Position numbers and translations under genes: made by a program. A model generated the notes under the pieces. It searched no databases and was not told where the DNA came from. It was given only the letters and a program-made list of their open reading frames with translations. Positions 33,820 to 46,370 of a DNA stretch of 64,000 nt are shown here, piece after piece; position 1 is the stretch's first letter, and each line of letters starts with the position of its first letter. The stretch covers positions 10,292,370-10,356,369 of the forward strand of contig CM065331.1 of NCBI GenBank assembly GCA_033032175.1, in the 5' to 3' direction. Origin of the DNA: Saturnia japonica (Eukaryota > Arthropoda > Insecta > Lepidoptera > Saturniidae).

Positions 33820-34331
33820 CAGGTGTCCCAGAACTCAACGTCAAGCCGAAACGGGGCGACAGGATTGATTGTAACCATCATGAGAAAAAAAAAATCTATC
33901 CCATGCAGTTTGGAAATTATGGGTATTTAAGAAAAACCTACAAATATGGTCAAACTGTAACTATTTTTCAGTTATTGTGGTTAATTTTCATTATTTTTGT
34001 TCATTTAAACTTTGGATCCGTAACCCTAAATAACATTTCTAGAACCACAGTCAAAAATAATGACACAACTGCCCCAAGTTTTCTAGAATTAAGACTATTT
34101 GTTAAACAACTATGAATCTAAAATTTTCAAAATTGGTCGAATTTGAAAGGCCCGACCCGTCCATTAAAAAAAATGTACTAAAGTGCCTTGGCAAGTGCCA
34201 TTAAAAGTTCGCGCATTTAATCAGGATTGTAAAATGGTACAATACTGTTAGTTTCATACTAATAAAAACTAGTAAAAAAATAAAAACCTCGAGTAACCCG
34301 ATTTTTGCAAACCATTTTACTCAGTTCAAAT

Positions 34332-36078
34332 CTCAGAATACAGAACAAACCAGAAACCGCGAACGCACATAAAACTGAAGATACAAAAACCACTCTTAAC
34401 TTAATACTCGTGTAGAATACTTACTATTTTTGTGTATATAGAACCTTTGTAATTTTAGTTTCCCTGCTGATGAAAATAGAAAATCGGATTGGATGAAAGT
34501 CATACAACGAGCACGGCTAGATGAGTTTTGGAAACCATCAAGCCGGAGCGTACTTTGTTCAATTCACTTTGAAGCGCAATATTTTTATGATACAAAAGGT
34601 GGTTTGAAAAGACTGAAGAAAGCAGCTAATTCAACTAAGGTAGATATAGTCATAATAATTACTATATTTGTATTGTATCCCTCCTGGTGAAATGTTTGTC
34701 ATGTATTTTGAAGTAAGGTTTTGGTCCACATATATATATATATATGCTCACGCCTGTAATCCCCGAAGGAGTATGCAAAGGTATAACAAGTATGCCCACT
34801 TTTCGTCGAGCTTATCCGTCCCTCATCGTGATAAGGGGCGAGCCTAAACCGGGTGCAAATTTCAGATTCCGGGCTAATTAAACTTCGGTGAATTAAATAT
34901 ATGAATAATCTAATACTAACGTTCTATTTCAGTATTTGGCCTTGACACCAGAAATTTCCGAGTTACACATAGAAACGTCTAAACCTTCGACATCGGACAA
35001 TGTATCAATGTACCCACCTATGATAATGTTTAATTTTTTTTTTTAATATTGAAAGGCAAACAAGGCACTTAATCGATATACTTAGTTACAAGTAAACTAA
35101 TGTAGTAAATAAACACTAGTAGTAACAGTAAAAATGTAAAAAAACTAAGTAAGGCCCATGGACATTTGCAAGCTCAGGCACAAAGTGCTATTACTAATGC
35201 GTTTCTATCCGTGAGGACTGAAATGTCATGCCTTGTACTGCAGAAATATTCTGTATTTAATTAAAGTTTTTGTTAATCTATTACATGATACAACAACATA
35301 CAACTTAAGGTTTTTCATTTCAGGTTACACAACCACAATCTCCTGCGCGATCGAACTCAGAGATCGGTGATGTCAATATTTCTGATTTGGAATCTGTGTT
35401 TGATACACCGAGAAAGGTCAAACTTAAATCTCAATTACGACGAAAACAATTATTTTGTAAACAACGTGTTCGACGAATGAAAACATTACAATAAAAATAC
35501 AACAGACTTGCCAAGAAGTACGAATCTTTAAAAAGTATATTTAAAAAATTAAAAAGCAATCGCTACATTAACAACGATGTTTACGATTTACTTTTTAGCG
35601 ATCGTACTTTCAATTTTTAAACAATTCATAGAAAAAAATATCAAATTCCTAGTAAATAATGACCACATAAATGGCCAAAGCCACAGAAACTCTCTTATAA
35701 GTGCGGTTCTTGAGAAATATCTAGATATAAGGTTACATTATTTATCTAAACGTAAAACTCTACAAATCAGTTCAAAGTCTAAAAGGCAATATTATAAAAA
35801 GCTAACTCAGCAAAAGAGTACTTACTAAAATCTTAACTTACGTTATTGAAGCCGTATTCTATTTATAGTCATCCATGTAAAGAAATAAATATTTTTTAAT
35901 AAATATCTTTTGTTTAGTGTTATAAGACTACCCCAAAAAGTGGGAAACCGCTCCCGAGCTAGCAACATTATGCGTATGGGAAGTGGGGCAGGTGCGGGAC
36001 GTACGTATTGTTTTTGGACACAGTGCAGCGTATGTAATTATTCTTGAACGCGGCTTCTGGTTTGTTCTGTATTCTGAG
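34332..36078 (+). mobile_element. 1.75-kb P-superfamily element with THAP sequence, 30-bp inverted ends, 8-bp target duplication
   Basis: Starts ctcagaatacagaacaaacc and ends in its reverse complement; the inverted ends match over 30 bp with one mismatch (A/G at position 25). An identical 8-bp word GTTCAAAT flanks it (34,324-34,331 and 36,079-36,086). The left arm (about 6,745-6,760, reverse strand) and the opposite foldback arm (about 37,790) both read ...tactcaGTTCAAATg uninterrupted, so they are exact empty sites. It encodes broken THAP and coiled-coil exons. An 8-bp duplication, about 30-bp ends and a THAP domain together point to the P superfamily; the catalytic part has been deleted. 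Confidence 0.85.
34459..35620 (+). pseudogene. THAP-domain / coiled-coil remnant of a P-type transposase
   Basis: Exon 34,459-34,639 (acceptor AATTTTAG, donor GTAGAT) encodes the second half of a THAP zinc finger: FPADENRKSDWMKVIQRAR, WKPSSRSVLCSIHF with the C-x2-H pair, then GLKRLKKAAN. A second exon starts at 34,933 (YLALTPEISELHIETSKPST). The third starts at 35,324 and runs through DTPRKVKLKSQLRRKQLFCK, the basic coiled coil that precedes the catalytic domain, to a TAA at 35,492-35,494. Reading through that stop gives KYNRLAKKYESLKSIFKKLK up to 35,620. The first THAP exon (C-x2-4-C) and the RNase H-like domain are absent. Confidence 0.78.
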
Positions 36079-36086
36079 GTTCAAAT

Positions 36087-37809
36087 GTTTTTATTCAAAT
36101 ATTTTTTATTGATGTGAGAGATGGATAGTGGACATGCTTGCCATGAGCGACCGAGACAGATAGTGGCGCCACTTTTACCAAAGCCAACAAAAGTAAGTAA
36201 AATTTGATGTCCTCAGCAGCTTGAGAAATTCGTTCACGCAGCTCGGCTATGCTGTCAATGGGCTTTGAATAAACTTTTTCTTTGAGAACGCCACAATAAA
36301 AAAAATATGGGTGCGTGTACTTATGTACGCGCGTGAGAAGTTATACTTTTTTGGCATCATTAAAAAATAGTTTTTAATTGCATGCAAATAATTAATTACA
36401 ATAAAATAATAGTAGGATTGGAAAAGGATAATCAACAAAGTTCATTTTAAATTTGAAAAATTAAATAAATAAATATTTATTTTCTTACATTAAGTCTAAC
36501 ATAAATTGTCTTATTATTCGAATTGTATTTTTAATTAAATGATGTCCACTTCCATACTATCTTCCGGTAATGTCTGAATCGGAACTTATATAATTAATAT
36601 ATATATATATATAATTATTAAAAACCAAATTTAGAGAATAATAAATATATAAGACATAATTTGTACTAAATATTATAAGATTCTTAATTTTAAATGTTTA
36701 TTATTGATTATTTAATATTTTAAAAATAAATTTAATAATAAATTCAAAAATTGAATTTAAGGTTGGTCATTTTTTAAATATTTTTATTGATTTCTTAATT
36801 TAATATTCACTTTTCATTTTTATCAAAAAAAAATTCATTAAATTTATTTAGTTTTTTTATAACTATTTATTATTTATTCAATTTAATAGCAAATATTAAA
36901 AATTAATATTATAATTTGATGTTCAATTTTAATTTTTATCACAAACTTTTTATTAAATGTTTTATTAAATTTATTTCTTTATTTTGTAAATATTAAATAA
37001 CCAATAATAAGTATTTAACATTAATAATTTAATAATATTTAGTGTTAATTATATTAAATAAAAGTATTTTAATTTATATCAATAAATAATACATACGGAT
37101 AGTTAACCTCAATTATATTGGAGCACTTGAAAAAGTATTTAAGCACAATTTTTTTCACTAATATTCACAAATAGTAAGTAATATCAATCAAAATATTCAA
37201 TTTAAATCACTACTGAATATAATTTATTAGCACATATATAATTCGCACTTGTATGAAACTAAAACACGTGTTGGGAATGTATAAACTAGAAACATGTTGA
37301 TAAATATTATAAATATGAAAACAGTGATCAGAGGTGACGAGCGTACCAACATGCGCGACTAATATCGAGGTTCAATTTCTATTTTGTTGGTAGCTTTTTT
37401 TTCGAGACTTAATGAGCGGTTAAGCAAACAACTTCATACTGTTAATTTTGTGTCACAGATGCGCACGCATCTTAAAATTTCACTCTCATCATTTTTTCAT
37501 AACGCGCCTAAAGAAGTATAACTTCAAAAAATCCAGGTGATTTAAATCTGGGGAACGGGCTTTTTTTATTGTGGCGTTCTCAAAGAAAAAGTTTATTCAA
37601 AGCCCATTGACAGCGTAGCCGAGCTGCGTGAACGAATTTCTCAAGCTGCTGAAGACATCAAATTTTACTTACTTTTGTTGGCTTTGGTAAAAGTGGCGCC
37701 ACTATCTGTCTCGGTCGCTCATGGCAAGCATGTCCACTATCCATCTCTCACATCAATAAAAAATATTTAAATAAAAACATTTGAACTGAGTAAAATGGTT
37801 TGCAAAAAT
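36087..37809. repeat. Foldback with ~250-bp inverted arms around an AT-rich core
   Basis: Arms lie at 36,087-36,305 (plus 34,301-34,331 before the P-element insertion) and 37,561-37,809. The inner end reads gtggcgttctcaaagaaaaag; the frame KPIDSVAELRERISQAAEDI resembles the C-terminus of mariner-type transposases. The core (36,306-37,560) is extremely AT-rich with no gene. The left arm has one arm only (about 6,620-6,790). Confidence 0.75.
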
Positions 37810-37983
37810 AATGAAAATTAACCACGATAACCGAAAAATAGTTACAGTTTGACCATATTTATAGGTTTTTCTTAAATGCCCATAAGTTCCAAACTGCATG
37901 GGATAGATTTTTTTTTTCTCATGATGGTTACAATCAATCCTGTCACCCCGTTTCGACTTGACGTTGAGTTCTGGGACATCCTG

Positions 37984-38264
37984 TATAGTTTTTGCTCAGA
38001 TAATTACTTATCTAATTAAAAATAAGCTATTAGACATTTGTAAAAAAATATTACAATGTTGATATACAATATTTTACGAACTATGCTTTAGAATCTGTGG
38101 CATTCAAACTTTGTAAAATTATACCTATGTACTATATATAATTCCTATAACTTCAGTAGAAATTTAACGCTGTTTTCAGAGAACACATTAAAGTTTTTTA
38201 CCACTGCTGTTATTGATATCGATATAATACGCTAAAAAGAGCAATTGTCACCCACATGACGCAC
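37984..38264 (-). other. Intron segment after B1 (right copy)
   Basis: Mirror of 6,042-6,322. Nothing is recognised. Confidence 0.35.
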
Positions 38265-38525
38265 GTCAATAGGACAGCTCAGCAGACTGTAGAAAGTTGG
38301 CATTACGTCGGAGTTGAGGAGCGCCGCAACTTGTTCCTTGTTGCCTTTCTTGCAGAGGTTGGAGACGGCCTGCGCTGCGAGTCTCTGAGTCTCGAGCTCG
38401 CCCTTGTCAAGTTTCTCCACAATGTTGGGTAGCAGGCCAGCGTCGATCACCGCCTGCACTTGTTGCTCATTCCCACAGAATATATTGTTCAGGAACCGTA
38501 CAGCTAGTACATTGATCTCTTTTTC
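38265..38525 (-). CDS. Importin-alpha-3-like, exon B1 (right copy)
   Basis: 87 codons, phase 0-0. Protein identical to the left copy except FCSLL to FYSLL. Trp-to-Arg and Trp-to-Gln changes are the same. Confidence 0.87.
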
Positions 38526-40371
38526 CTATAATCAGTTGAAGTGTAAAATTCATTGCTATAAATCAAAATAAATAATCATATTAATTGTAAAAGAATTAAG
38601 GACCTGTTAATTTAGGTCCACAATGAAAACATAAGGTTTAAACTTAGTAGTTAGTATATAGCAAATAACTTTCTCTTCAGATTATTGGTTAAACTAAAAA
38701 CAATTGTATGCAATTTAAGCTCTACAGGAAATATTTATGAATGTCACCAACACACCAACTCCGGTTTGGAAACATCCCAGTTTATATTATATTTTTAATG
38801 ATTGTTTTCAGTTCATTAGAATTTTATCAGTTAATACATAGAAGTCCATGTCACTTCCAAACATCACTATAAGTCACGCAATGATCCACCACCCTATAAT
38901 AATAATAATACCCTGTAGCAGCGTGTGCGCTCCGGTAAATATTGCAAACTTAGCAAAACAATATGTCGAGGTTGAGAGCGCACACGGGCTTCAGTCGTCG
39001 TCCCTCCGCGATTATTAATGTAATAGAACTATATTATTTATCTCTATAGAAATCTCGTAAGGAAACTAGGGGTAAATTAACAATAAATACTTACAGAGCA
39101 TCAAATAAGGTAAAACCCTTTCGACAAAAAAACTTGTTATACATGATTCTTGAACATATTGTCCAGTAATATCTTTTTTTTTTAAATCCTTAAACAAATA
39201 CGTAAAATCTTTTATTGTTCTTACAAAGTTAAATACATGTGTTTGAGCCAATTATTTCAATTAGTTCATTTTTTTGATTATATGATCAGAATGAAATCGG
39301 ACGCACCGACATCTTTTGATATGTGTCCTTCCTAATGCCAATTGGCTGACGACGCTGTAGCGTCATACGACTACACCGTTGGAGGGGCACCGCCGCCTGC
39401 GTCAGCCCTTACAAACATTATTGAGATCTAATCGCTCGAGTGCGTGTGACGACACCACATTACTTCGAAATACGTTGCTCGATTGTTCTCGCGGTTGTGT
39501 GACCGCGCCCGTGAGCATTTTTTGTTTAAAATAATATACCATCCGTTAACGTGGTGAAGAACATTTATTGAGGTTGAACACGCTTGTGTGCAGCATTGGG
39601 ATTGCTGAAATAATCCAAGTTTCAGGCTGGATTGGGAGAGGAAGCACTTTCAGAAGTTCAAGGTTAGTGGATGATGTCCTTCGCTCATATTCAATTGGAT
39701 GTAACAATTGAAATAGTTGTCTGTCGTCCATTACTAATTGAGCTATATTATTTCTTTTTTTATGCTAGTCAGTGTAGACCATATTTTAGATTACTAAATA
39801 CATATACACATGTTCATTCCTCATGGGAGGTATATGTTAGTTTAGCTCGAATTTACGGATAGGGAATTAGTCAGATCGCAACTTAATTGCAATCACGACA
39901 ATCGCCCAAGCCGAGGTCCTGCCACTTTGGCACCCTTGTGCATGAGTTGTCTAAAACTTTCGTGGCTGAGTGCCCTAAGCGCTCGCCCCCAAGTCCGGCG
40001 AAGCTGTAAAAGCCATCAGCAGCTCTGTTTTAAATAGGGCCCCTAAGGCTAACAGTATAATCAGTCAGAAAAAAAAATAGATATCCATATATGTCCCATG
40101 TTGGAAAATGCTAAAACTGTCCGCTTTTCTAGTATAAATATGGTATCTACCTCAGGCTATTGTCAATCTTCTTGTTTTACCTTGTCTCTGTTTTAACTAA
40201 AGCATTATTTTAACCCATAACCTCTGAATGTTTTCTATTCACATGATATATAACTGAAGTATTGACTGCAAAAAGAACCATGTTAGTACAGTTCTTAACC
40301 ATTAACAGTGACAATCTTCAATGATATGACACATGTAAATTAGTATTAACAACTGATTTAAGATCACCCAC
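38526..40371 (-). other. Intron 3 (right copy)
   Basis: Mirror of 3,903-5,780 with the same GC-rich patches and the unchanged 61-codon frame (39,546-39,731). Confidence 0.45.
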
Positions 40372-40614
40372 CTGATGAGATAACAGAGCTGGGAAGTGAA
40401 ATAATGCACCACAGTTCAACACAACCTGAGCCTGCTTTTCAGTACCAGTAACTATATTACTGACAGCCGTTAAAGCAGCAGTCTGTACTTCGACTTCCTT
40501 ATGAGAGAGCAGAGGTATCAGTTTAGGGACAATGCCAAACGCAATAACCGTCTGGATGAGGTAATTGCCACTATCTGCTAGATAGCTTATCGTCCATGCA
40601 ATGTCCTTTAGGAT
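40372..40614 (-). CDS. Importin-alpha-3-like, exon A1 (right copy)
   Basis: 81 codons, phase 0-0. One residue differs from the left copy (SGND to SGNY). The ARM5 Trp is present. Confidence 0.88.
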
Positions 40615-41953
40615 CTGAAAAAAAGTGATTATAAAATTAAAATTTGTAGCCACTGAGCAATATAGTCTATGAGTAAACTAATAATTCTGTTACATACATA
40701 GATGTAGTTATTATACTACATCTATGGTTACATATATGTTGCAATTTTTTGTTTTTGTTTAATATGGGGCTGTTTCTTAATTCAGTGACCTTTTAAATTT
40801 CCTTCACAGCAACTTTAAATGCAACACTACTCCCATCAACTGCCATCTAACAACAGAGCCCTTAAGAGCAATCTGCCATCGATTACCTTGAAAAGGGTAA
40901 AAAATCACTGGCAAATATTATTCAGAGCACAGATTCGATATTGATTTGAAACAAAAACGACCGCATTTGATAAAGAAAAATTATTGTTCTGTCACAATAA
41001 TGTCCAGGTGTACACTTGAGTGATGGGTGGTCACCATGGCAAAAATCCATAAATAGAGCTACAAACTGCTAGCCCATCCAACATATTCTCCAGATTTAGC
41101 CCCCTGCCGCTATTTACTGTTTCCAAACATAACGAAAAGGTTATCACTGAAACAAACACCTATTTTAAGGGCCTTGAGAAAACCTATTATTTGGAGGAAT
41201 AAAAAAATTTGAATAAAGCTGGAATAAATGTATCAAGCTTAAAAGAGAGTAAATTAAAATAATAAATAACATATTATTCAAAAAGTCACTGACTTATCAA
41301 CTGCACTACAGCTACTATAGAGACTACACAGGGCACTTTTTTACTTAAACCATTTGATAAGTTAAAAATGTTTCGAATATTTGTATCAAACGGAAGCTAT
41401 AAGGTTACTAATGTACTAATGAGTGTACTACTCTGTCAAACAAATACTGAGAAAAGATCAACAATACACAAAATGTTAGTTAAAGATAACAAATGAAAGT
41501 AATAATGCTTTACAAAACAGAAGGTAGCCAAATTGAAATTATATTTTTTCTCAGTAGCCAATAGACATACTTCCTTCCTCTTATGCCTATCCATAATGTT
41601 TTTAACTTGCACTCACCCATAATTTATTTTCAAGTCTGACAATAATTATAGAAAATCATTATTTTCATCTGGCTTTTGTGAATATTCTTAATTATATTAA
41701 ATAAATCAACCATTTAAATTTAGTCTTGCCTAAAATAAATATAGCATACTTTTAAGATCAACATTCAGAGTAGCTTGTCATACTTTTAGATCACCTAAAA
41801 CAGGTTTTGACTTTTTATGTTTACTAACATAAAAAAGTCAGATTATTTAATAAAGTTAATTACTTAAGTTCTTATCACAGAAATTAATTCTCTAACTGTT
41901 TACTAGAATGTAACTATATGTGTATGTATGATAACAAAAATACAGTAACTTAC
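40615..41953 (-). other. Intron 2 (right copy)
   Basis: Mirror of 2,318-3,659. No gene is seen. Confidence 0.4.
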
Positions 41954-42652
41954 CTCTGTGTCATTGTGCATGATCATCATATTGAGAACAGGAAGTATTT
42001 TTAGAATAACTTTGAATGGTAGAGGTGGGTCCTTACTCCTGCACAGGTTCATAATCACCCATGTGACTTGACTTGGGACTGAAATAACTGTATTTGGCTT
42101 TATAAAGCTGAGCAATGAGTTCACAAGTCCTTGTTCAATCACAAAATCTCGTAGAACTGGCCCATCATCAATGATGTTACCTAAGGCCCAGAGTGTCAGC
42201 TCACAAATATTTATAAGCGGAGATGTGAGTAGTTGCAGGAGGGCTGGTACGGCACCAGCATCTACTAATTTATTAATCTGTGCTGAATCACCAGAAGCTA
42301 TGTTTGCTAAGGCCCATACAGATTCATATTGAACTTTGGAATTGTCGGTTCTGGACAGACATTGAATGAGGATAGGAAGGATGCCTGTGTCTATTATTTC
42401 ATCAATTGGGTGGTTCTCATCACAAGTCAACAGCTTCCTGCATTGTTTGACTGCTGTTAGCTGGATAGCTGGGTTGTCTACCTTGGCGACATCTATAATC
42501 AACTCCTTGAGGTCAGTTGAATCAAATGTCCTTTCAGTTTCCTTTTCATCTAACGAGGAGCAGATTAATGCCTTTTGCTGTATGTTAAGAGTCTCTTTCC
42601 TTTTATTCTTTCTAAGTTTCACATTGACTTCATTCCTCCAACTGGGTGTCTC
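41954..42652 (-). CDS. Importin-alpha-3-like, exon 2 (right copy)
   Basis: 233 codons, phase 0-0, no stop or shift. The same weakened IBB (TPSWRNEV) and intact major-site WALANIASG, WALGNIIDDG and WVIMNLCR motifs as the left copy. Replacements are KK to KQ and VKVIQE to FKVILK. Confidence 0.9.
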
Positions 42653-43576
42653 CTGAAATACATTGTCAATTCAAAACTGAGTTACTTATAGGTTCTCAAG
42701 GAGTTTCCATTATTCCTAGTGCATTACTTATTTCATTATGGACCTCAATTCACTATATTTAAAATAACATATAACTATAGTAACACTAACTGTATAGATT
42801 TTTTTTTGCTCCTGTTCCTGAAGAAGGAACTACATTGCTAAGTCTTGTCCGTCTTACCTTTAAAGAGATTGTAAGATATGTAATAGGTAGCTGGTTTAAA
42901 TCTTGACAGACTAAATGTATTATAATATTTTTTAACTTAATACAGAATTAGTGAGTTAATCATAATATTTAGAACACTGACTTATCACTCATGTAAAAAT
43001 AATACCACCTATTGTATATTGTATTAATTTCTTCTAAGACATTTTATTAAATTAATTAAATATTATAAGAGCCATTAAGTCCCAAAAAAATCAAAGAAAT
43101 TTTATTCAGTTTAGGCACAGACAAATGTCTACTGGTTCAAATCCAGCAAGAAACGATTGAGTTTAACAACTTTTCTTTTAAATTGTTTTTACATTATTTT
43201 TAATGCTTACAATTATTATTATTTTTAATGGAATAAAAGAGAGTGAATCACTTCCAGATATCCCTATCATTTTAAATTAATGATCCAATTTATGATATAG
43301 TTTGGACAATACATCTTGCATATTATCATGATTATAAACTTATTATCTGGCAAATCTGTACTTTATTTTAGAACCTTTTTTTTTAACGGGGGGACGGGTG
43401 GTTATGTGAGACTCCTACTCACTAAAACTCCACGGTGAACCATCCGCCGCCGCGCGCCTCGATGGAAGCGACGCGGAACCTGCGGTAGTATGCAACCGCG
43501 TCGCCCCACAACACAATTACTTAAAAAACATTTATTAGTCTTCATTCAAAATATAATAATAGTTATTGATACTTAC
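42653..43576 (-). other. Intron 1 (right copy) with retroelement scrap
   Basis: Mirror of 658-1,618. The GC-rich scrap at about 43,372-43,510 lacks part of the tail present on the left. Confidence 0.45.
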
Positions 43577-43636
43577 GTCGTCATCTTTGGCAGTATTCTT
43601 CAACATACGCATGCGGTTTTCTGATACAGTAGTCAT
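43577..43636 (-). CDS. Importin-alpha-3-like, exon 1 (right copy)
   Basis: Twenty codons, identical peptide to 598-657, donor GTAAGT. Confidence 0.8.
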
Positions 43637-44047
43637 TTTTTTATGTATTAAAACACAGTTTCTTCTTCTTTAAATAATGGCAACGTTTGTGTAAACGAAG
43701 GAGATTTATCGTAAACTAAGACATGATTATTAATTTATTACTTTATAACAACAAAGAGTTTATAAAAAGTCTAGAGAAAATACGTCGAAATAAAACAATG
43801 AACACAATCACAGACTATTAGATGTACAAGACATGCCAAGTAATCTTCATACAAAAAATAATAACGCTACGTAATGTCAATTGACACACTAGACTTCGTC
43901 GTCTCTATCTCTTTGTCATCTATCCTTGTCGTTCAAAATTGAATTGTCTGAAGTCAGTAACAGAGAACATAAGTTCATTTCAAACTTTTGTACAAGTATA
44001 ATTTTGTTAATTAAAAGTTTACAGTGTTTAGTTTGTAGTGAAAATAG
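43637..44047. other. Spacer between the - strand importin copy and the + strand THAP gene
   Basis: The two genes diverge from here, so it should hold both promoters. Homology with the left arm ends at about 43,808. No specific promoter element is identified. Confidence 0.4.
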
Positions 44048-45689
44048 AGTGAATTGTGTTTATTTTTAACATACAACTTATTGTTTGTAATCGTATCGGA
44101 TAAGTGCTGCGTTTACAACTGCATCAGCTCTAAGCCTGTAGTTTATCTTCAAGCTTTTCCAAGAACTGAGAAAAGATTTCAAACATGGTTAAAATCTATA
44201 AATGATCCTGCTTTAGTGAACCTTAATAAGAGCGAGATCATATCACAGCGAAGAGTTTGCCGAAAACATTTTGAAACAAAGTTTATTCGACAAAAACTGA
44301 CTAAAGGAATTCGGTTTGTTCTGACTCGTGATGCCTATCCTTCTTTATTTTCTGAACAGGAAATCGAAAGTGGCATACCTAATAGAAACGAAATCGGTAA
44401 GTTCACAATATAATTGTTTAAAGTTAGGTTATGTTGATATTTATATTGTAATAGTGCTGAGACATATTAGAGAATTACTGTGACTATCGATAATGAAAAT
44501 TTATTAATTTGTTTGCTATTTTCATAAATGGAAATGGACCATGTTTAAAAGTATAACAAAAGCAGAATTATTGTTAATAAAGTATCTTCTGTACATGATA
44601 GTTTATTTTACGAGGGTCATGTGGTATATATTGTGTAAGTTTATGTTGTTTTTTGTTGGTCTCTCGATGTTATTGAAAGTATTTTTTTATGAATGCCTTA
44701 ATATTCTAGTTTTAATAGTTATAAAAAAAGTTAATTTTAATTTGTGCTCAATTACAAACAATCCCTTTTTTTTATTTTTAAAAATCATACATCTGTATGG
44801 CTGCGTAGTAAAAATTATGATTGTTTAAAAAAGGTTTTGTTTCGTATAGCATTCTCAGTAAGTTCTTATTCAAAGTAACATGATTTTAGGCTGAAAATAA
44901 GGAACTCAATCACGTTGATAGTTCATTGATAACATATTTACTATACATTCACGCCTTAAATAAATAAAACAGTGCATCTCATTTCAGGAAGTAATATTAA
45001 TTATAGTGATGATTCATGTGTGCCCGTTCATCTCCATGATCATACATATAACTTGGATTCGAGTTTGGAAATATCAAAACCTATAGGAGCGCAGTCTGAA
45101 GAACTTAATAACTCTTCCTCAAGTAAATAGCAAATCATACATTTAATTCTATCGCATATGTTATGCATTACTAAATAATATGAACTTTGAATAAACAGTT
45201 TCGTTTCATCTCATTTTGAAATCTTATTAATTATACATTATATATAGCTTTTTCCCAAGTAATAAATTAGAAATAAAAATTTAAAGCTTACAGGACATTG
45301 CATATAATACAAATTTATATTAAGATTCTTAATAAATAAAAACAATAATATTAGGGAACACTGATTAACGTACATTGTATATTTCAGAAATACCAGAACT
45401 TGGTAAAGACAAAGAACATAGCAATATCTATACTAACTTGACAAATTTTGTAATAGGTCCATCGACTTCTCACCAGGATGATACACAGCCTCAGGTTGCC
45501 ATAGGTACAATTCGAGGTGATTAATTTAAAATATTTACAACTGATACTAGTATTTATACAAATGTATTAAAAATTGTATGTCACTGTTCTCTTTTTTTTT
45601 ACATATTTACTTTTTTAGAAATTCCAACGAAAATAGAGAAATTCGCCAAGAGTTACAGAAAATATTACGACTTTGACACCAAAATGTAA
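44048..45689 (+). CDS. THAP-domain protein gene, four visible exons
   Basis: THAP domains are C2CH zinc fingers that bind DNA, found in P-element transposases and in host regulators. Exon a (about 44,048-44,396) has CCVYNC, W in FQTWLKSIND, RRVCRKHF (C-x2-H) and AYPSLF, a complete THAP finger. Exons b (44,988-45,122), c (45,388-45,516) and d (45,619-45,689) encode low-complexity acidic/serine-rich sequence and end KSYRKYYDFDTKM TAA. All three introns are GT-AG and all are phase 1, with frame kept throughout, about 225 residues. No ATG lies in frame before the finger: the frame opens after a TAG at 44,045-44,047, so the start must be in an upstream exon or is lost. No catalytic domain is seen. 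An AATAAA lies near 46,097. It could be a host THAP gene or a truncated P-type element. Confidence 0.65.
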
Positions 45690-46370
45690 GAAAATATATA
45701 CTAAATGTTTAAAATTGATGAACTCCAGGAGACAGCTTAATTTTCAAAGAAGGCTGCCAACCACTATATTATTTACTTTATAGGGGTATTTCAGGAGATC
45801 GTTATGTAGTTATGTGATTAAGAGACGTTTCATGTATTTAAGTTATATTTTTTTAATACTCCTTAATTATAGTCGATTAATGGTTATCGTGAAGTACTAT
45901 ACAATCGTCGCTGGTGTTATTTTCAAGTCATGATTTTTGTTAATTTTATGTTGTGATTTATATAACTTTAAATATTACTATATAAATAGCTGATTATTAT
46001 TTCGCTTATAGCCGGTATATATTTCCTGACAAAAATTCAAATGTTTAGTGTAACTTAACTTTTAAACAGAGTCTGGCCGTGCTATAACTTTGCAACAATA
46101 AAAAACTGGTCAAATAAACACTTGGACACGGACAAAAAAAAATTTAAGTGTAAAGATTATCTTTTTGTATCATAAAATATGTTAATGTATTGTAAATAAG
46201 TCAAATTTTTATTGCTCAGAAATATCATAGTCAGATTCATTTCTTTTATCGATAAATATTTATATAAGCTACCCTATCTCTACATCCGTTTAATAATGTT
46301 GCTAGTTTATAAAACTTAGGTCGGAAGTATATTTTCGAATGGTATCATTTAAAAATGACGTTGCCTAGTG
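45690..46370 (+). other. 3' flank of the THAP gene
   Basis: AT-rich, with an AATAAA near 46,097. No coding frame is supported. Confidence 0.35.

Larger units (their letters stand above)
33820..37983. mobile_element. Enlarged foldback Tc1/mariner-type element, right arm
   Basis: Outer ends caggtgtcccagaactc (33,820) and gagttctgggacatcctg (37,983), both next to TA. Its left half keeps the long arm found at 6972-7259. The middle has grown to include an AT-rich foldback core (36,087-37,809) and a nested P-superfamily element (34,332-36,078). The left-arm version is only 937 bp. Confidence 0.7.
25080..43808. repeat. Right arm of giant inverted repeat
   Basis: Reverse complement of 414-21,558 apart from indels. 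Additions here are the enlarged foldback element with a nested THAP/P element (33,820-37,983). Missing here are the hAT, pogo-like and 374-bp elements and 13 of the 14 copia-array units. Single-base differences are scattered at roughly a few per hundred by eye. Confidence 0.9.

Noticed and set aside
44054..44413. THAP protein starting at TTG 44,054 as a single-exon gene
   Set aside because: TTG is not a usual start in animals, and the frame past 44,396 runs into an intron. A GT donor and three phase-matched downstream exons explain it better.
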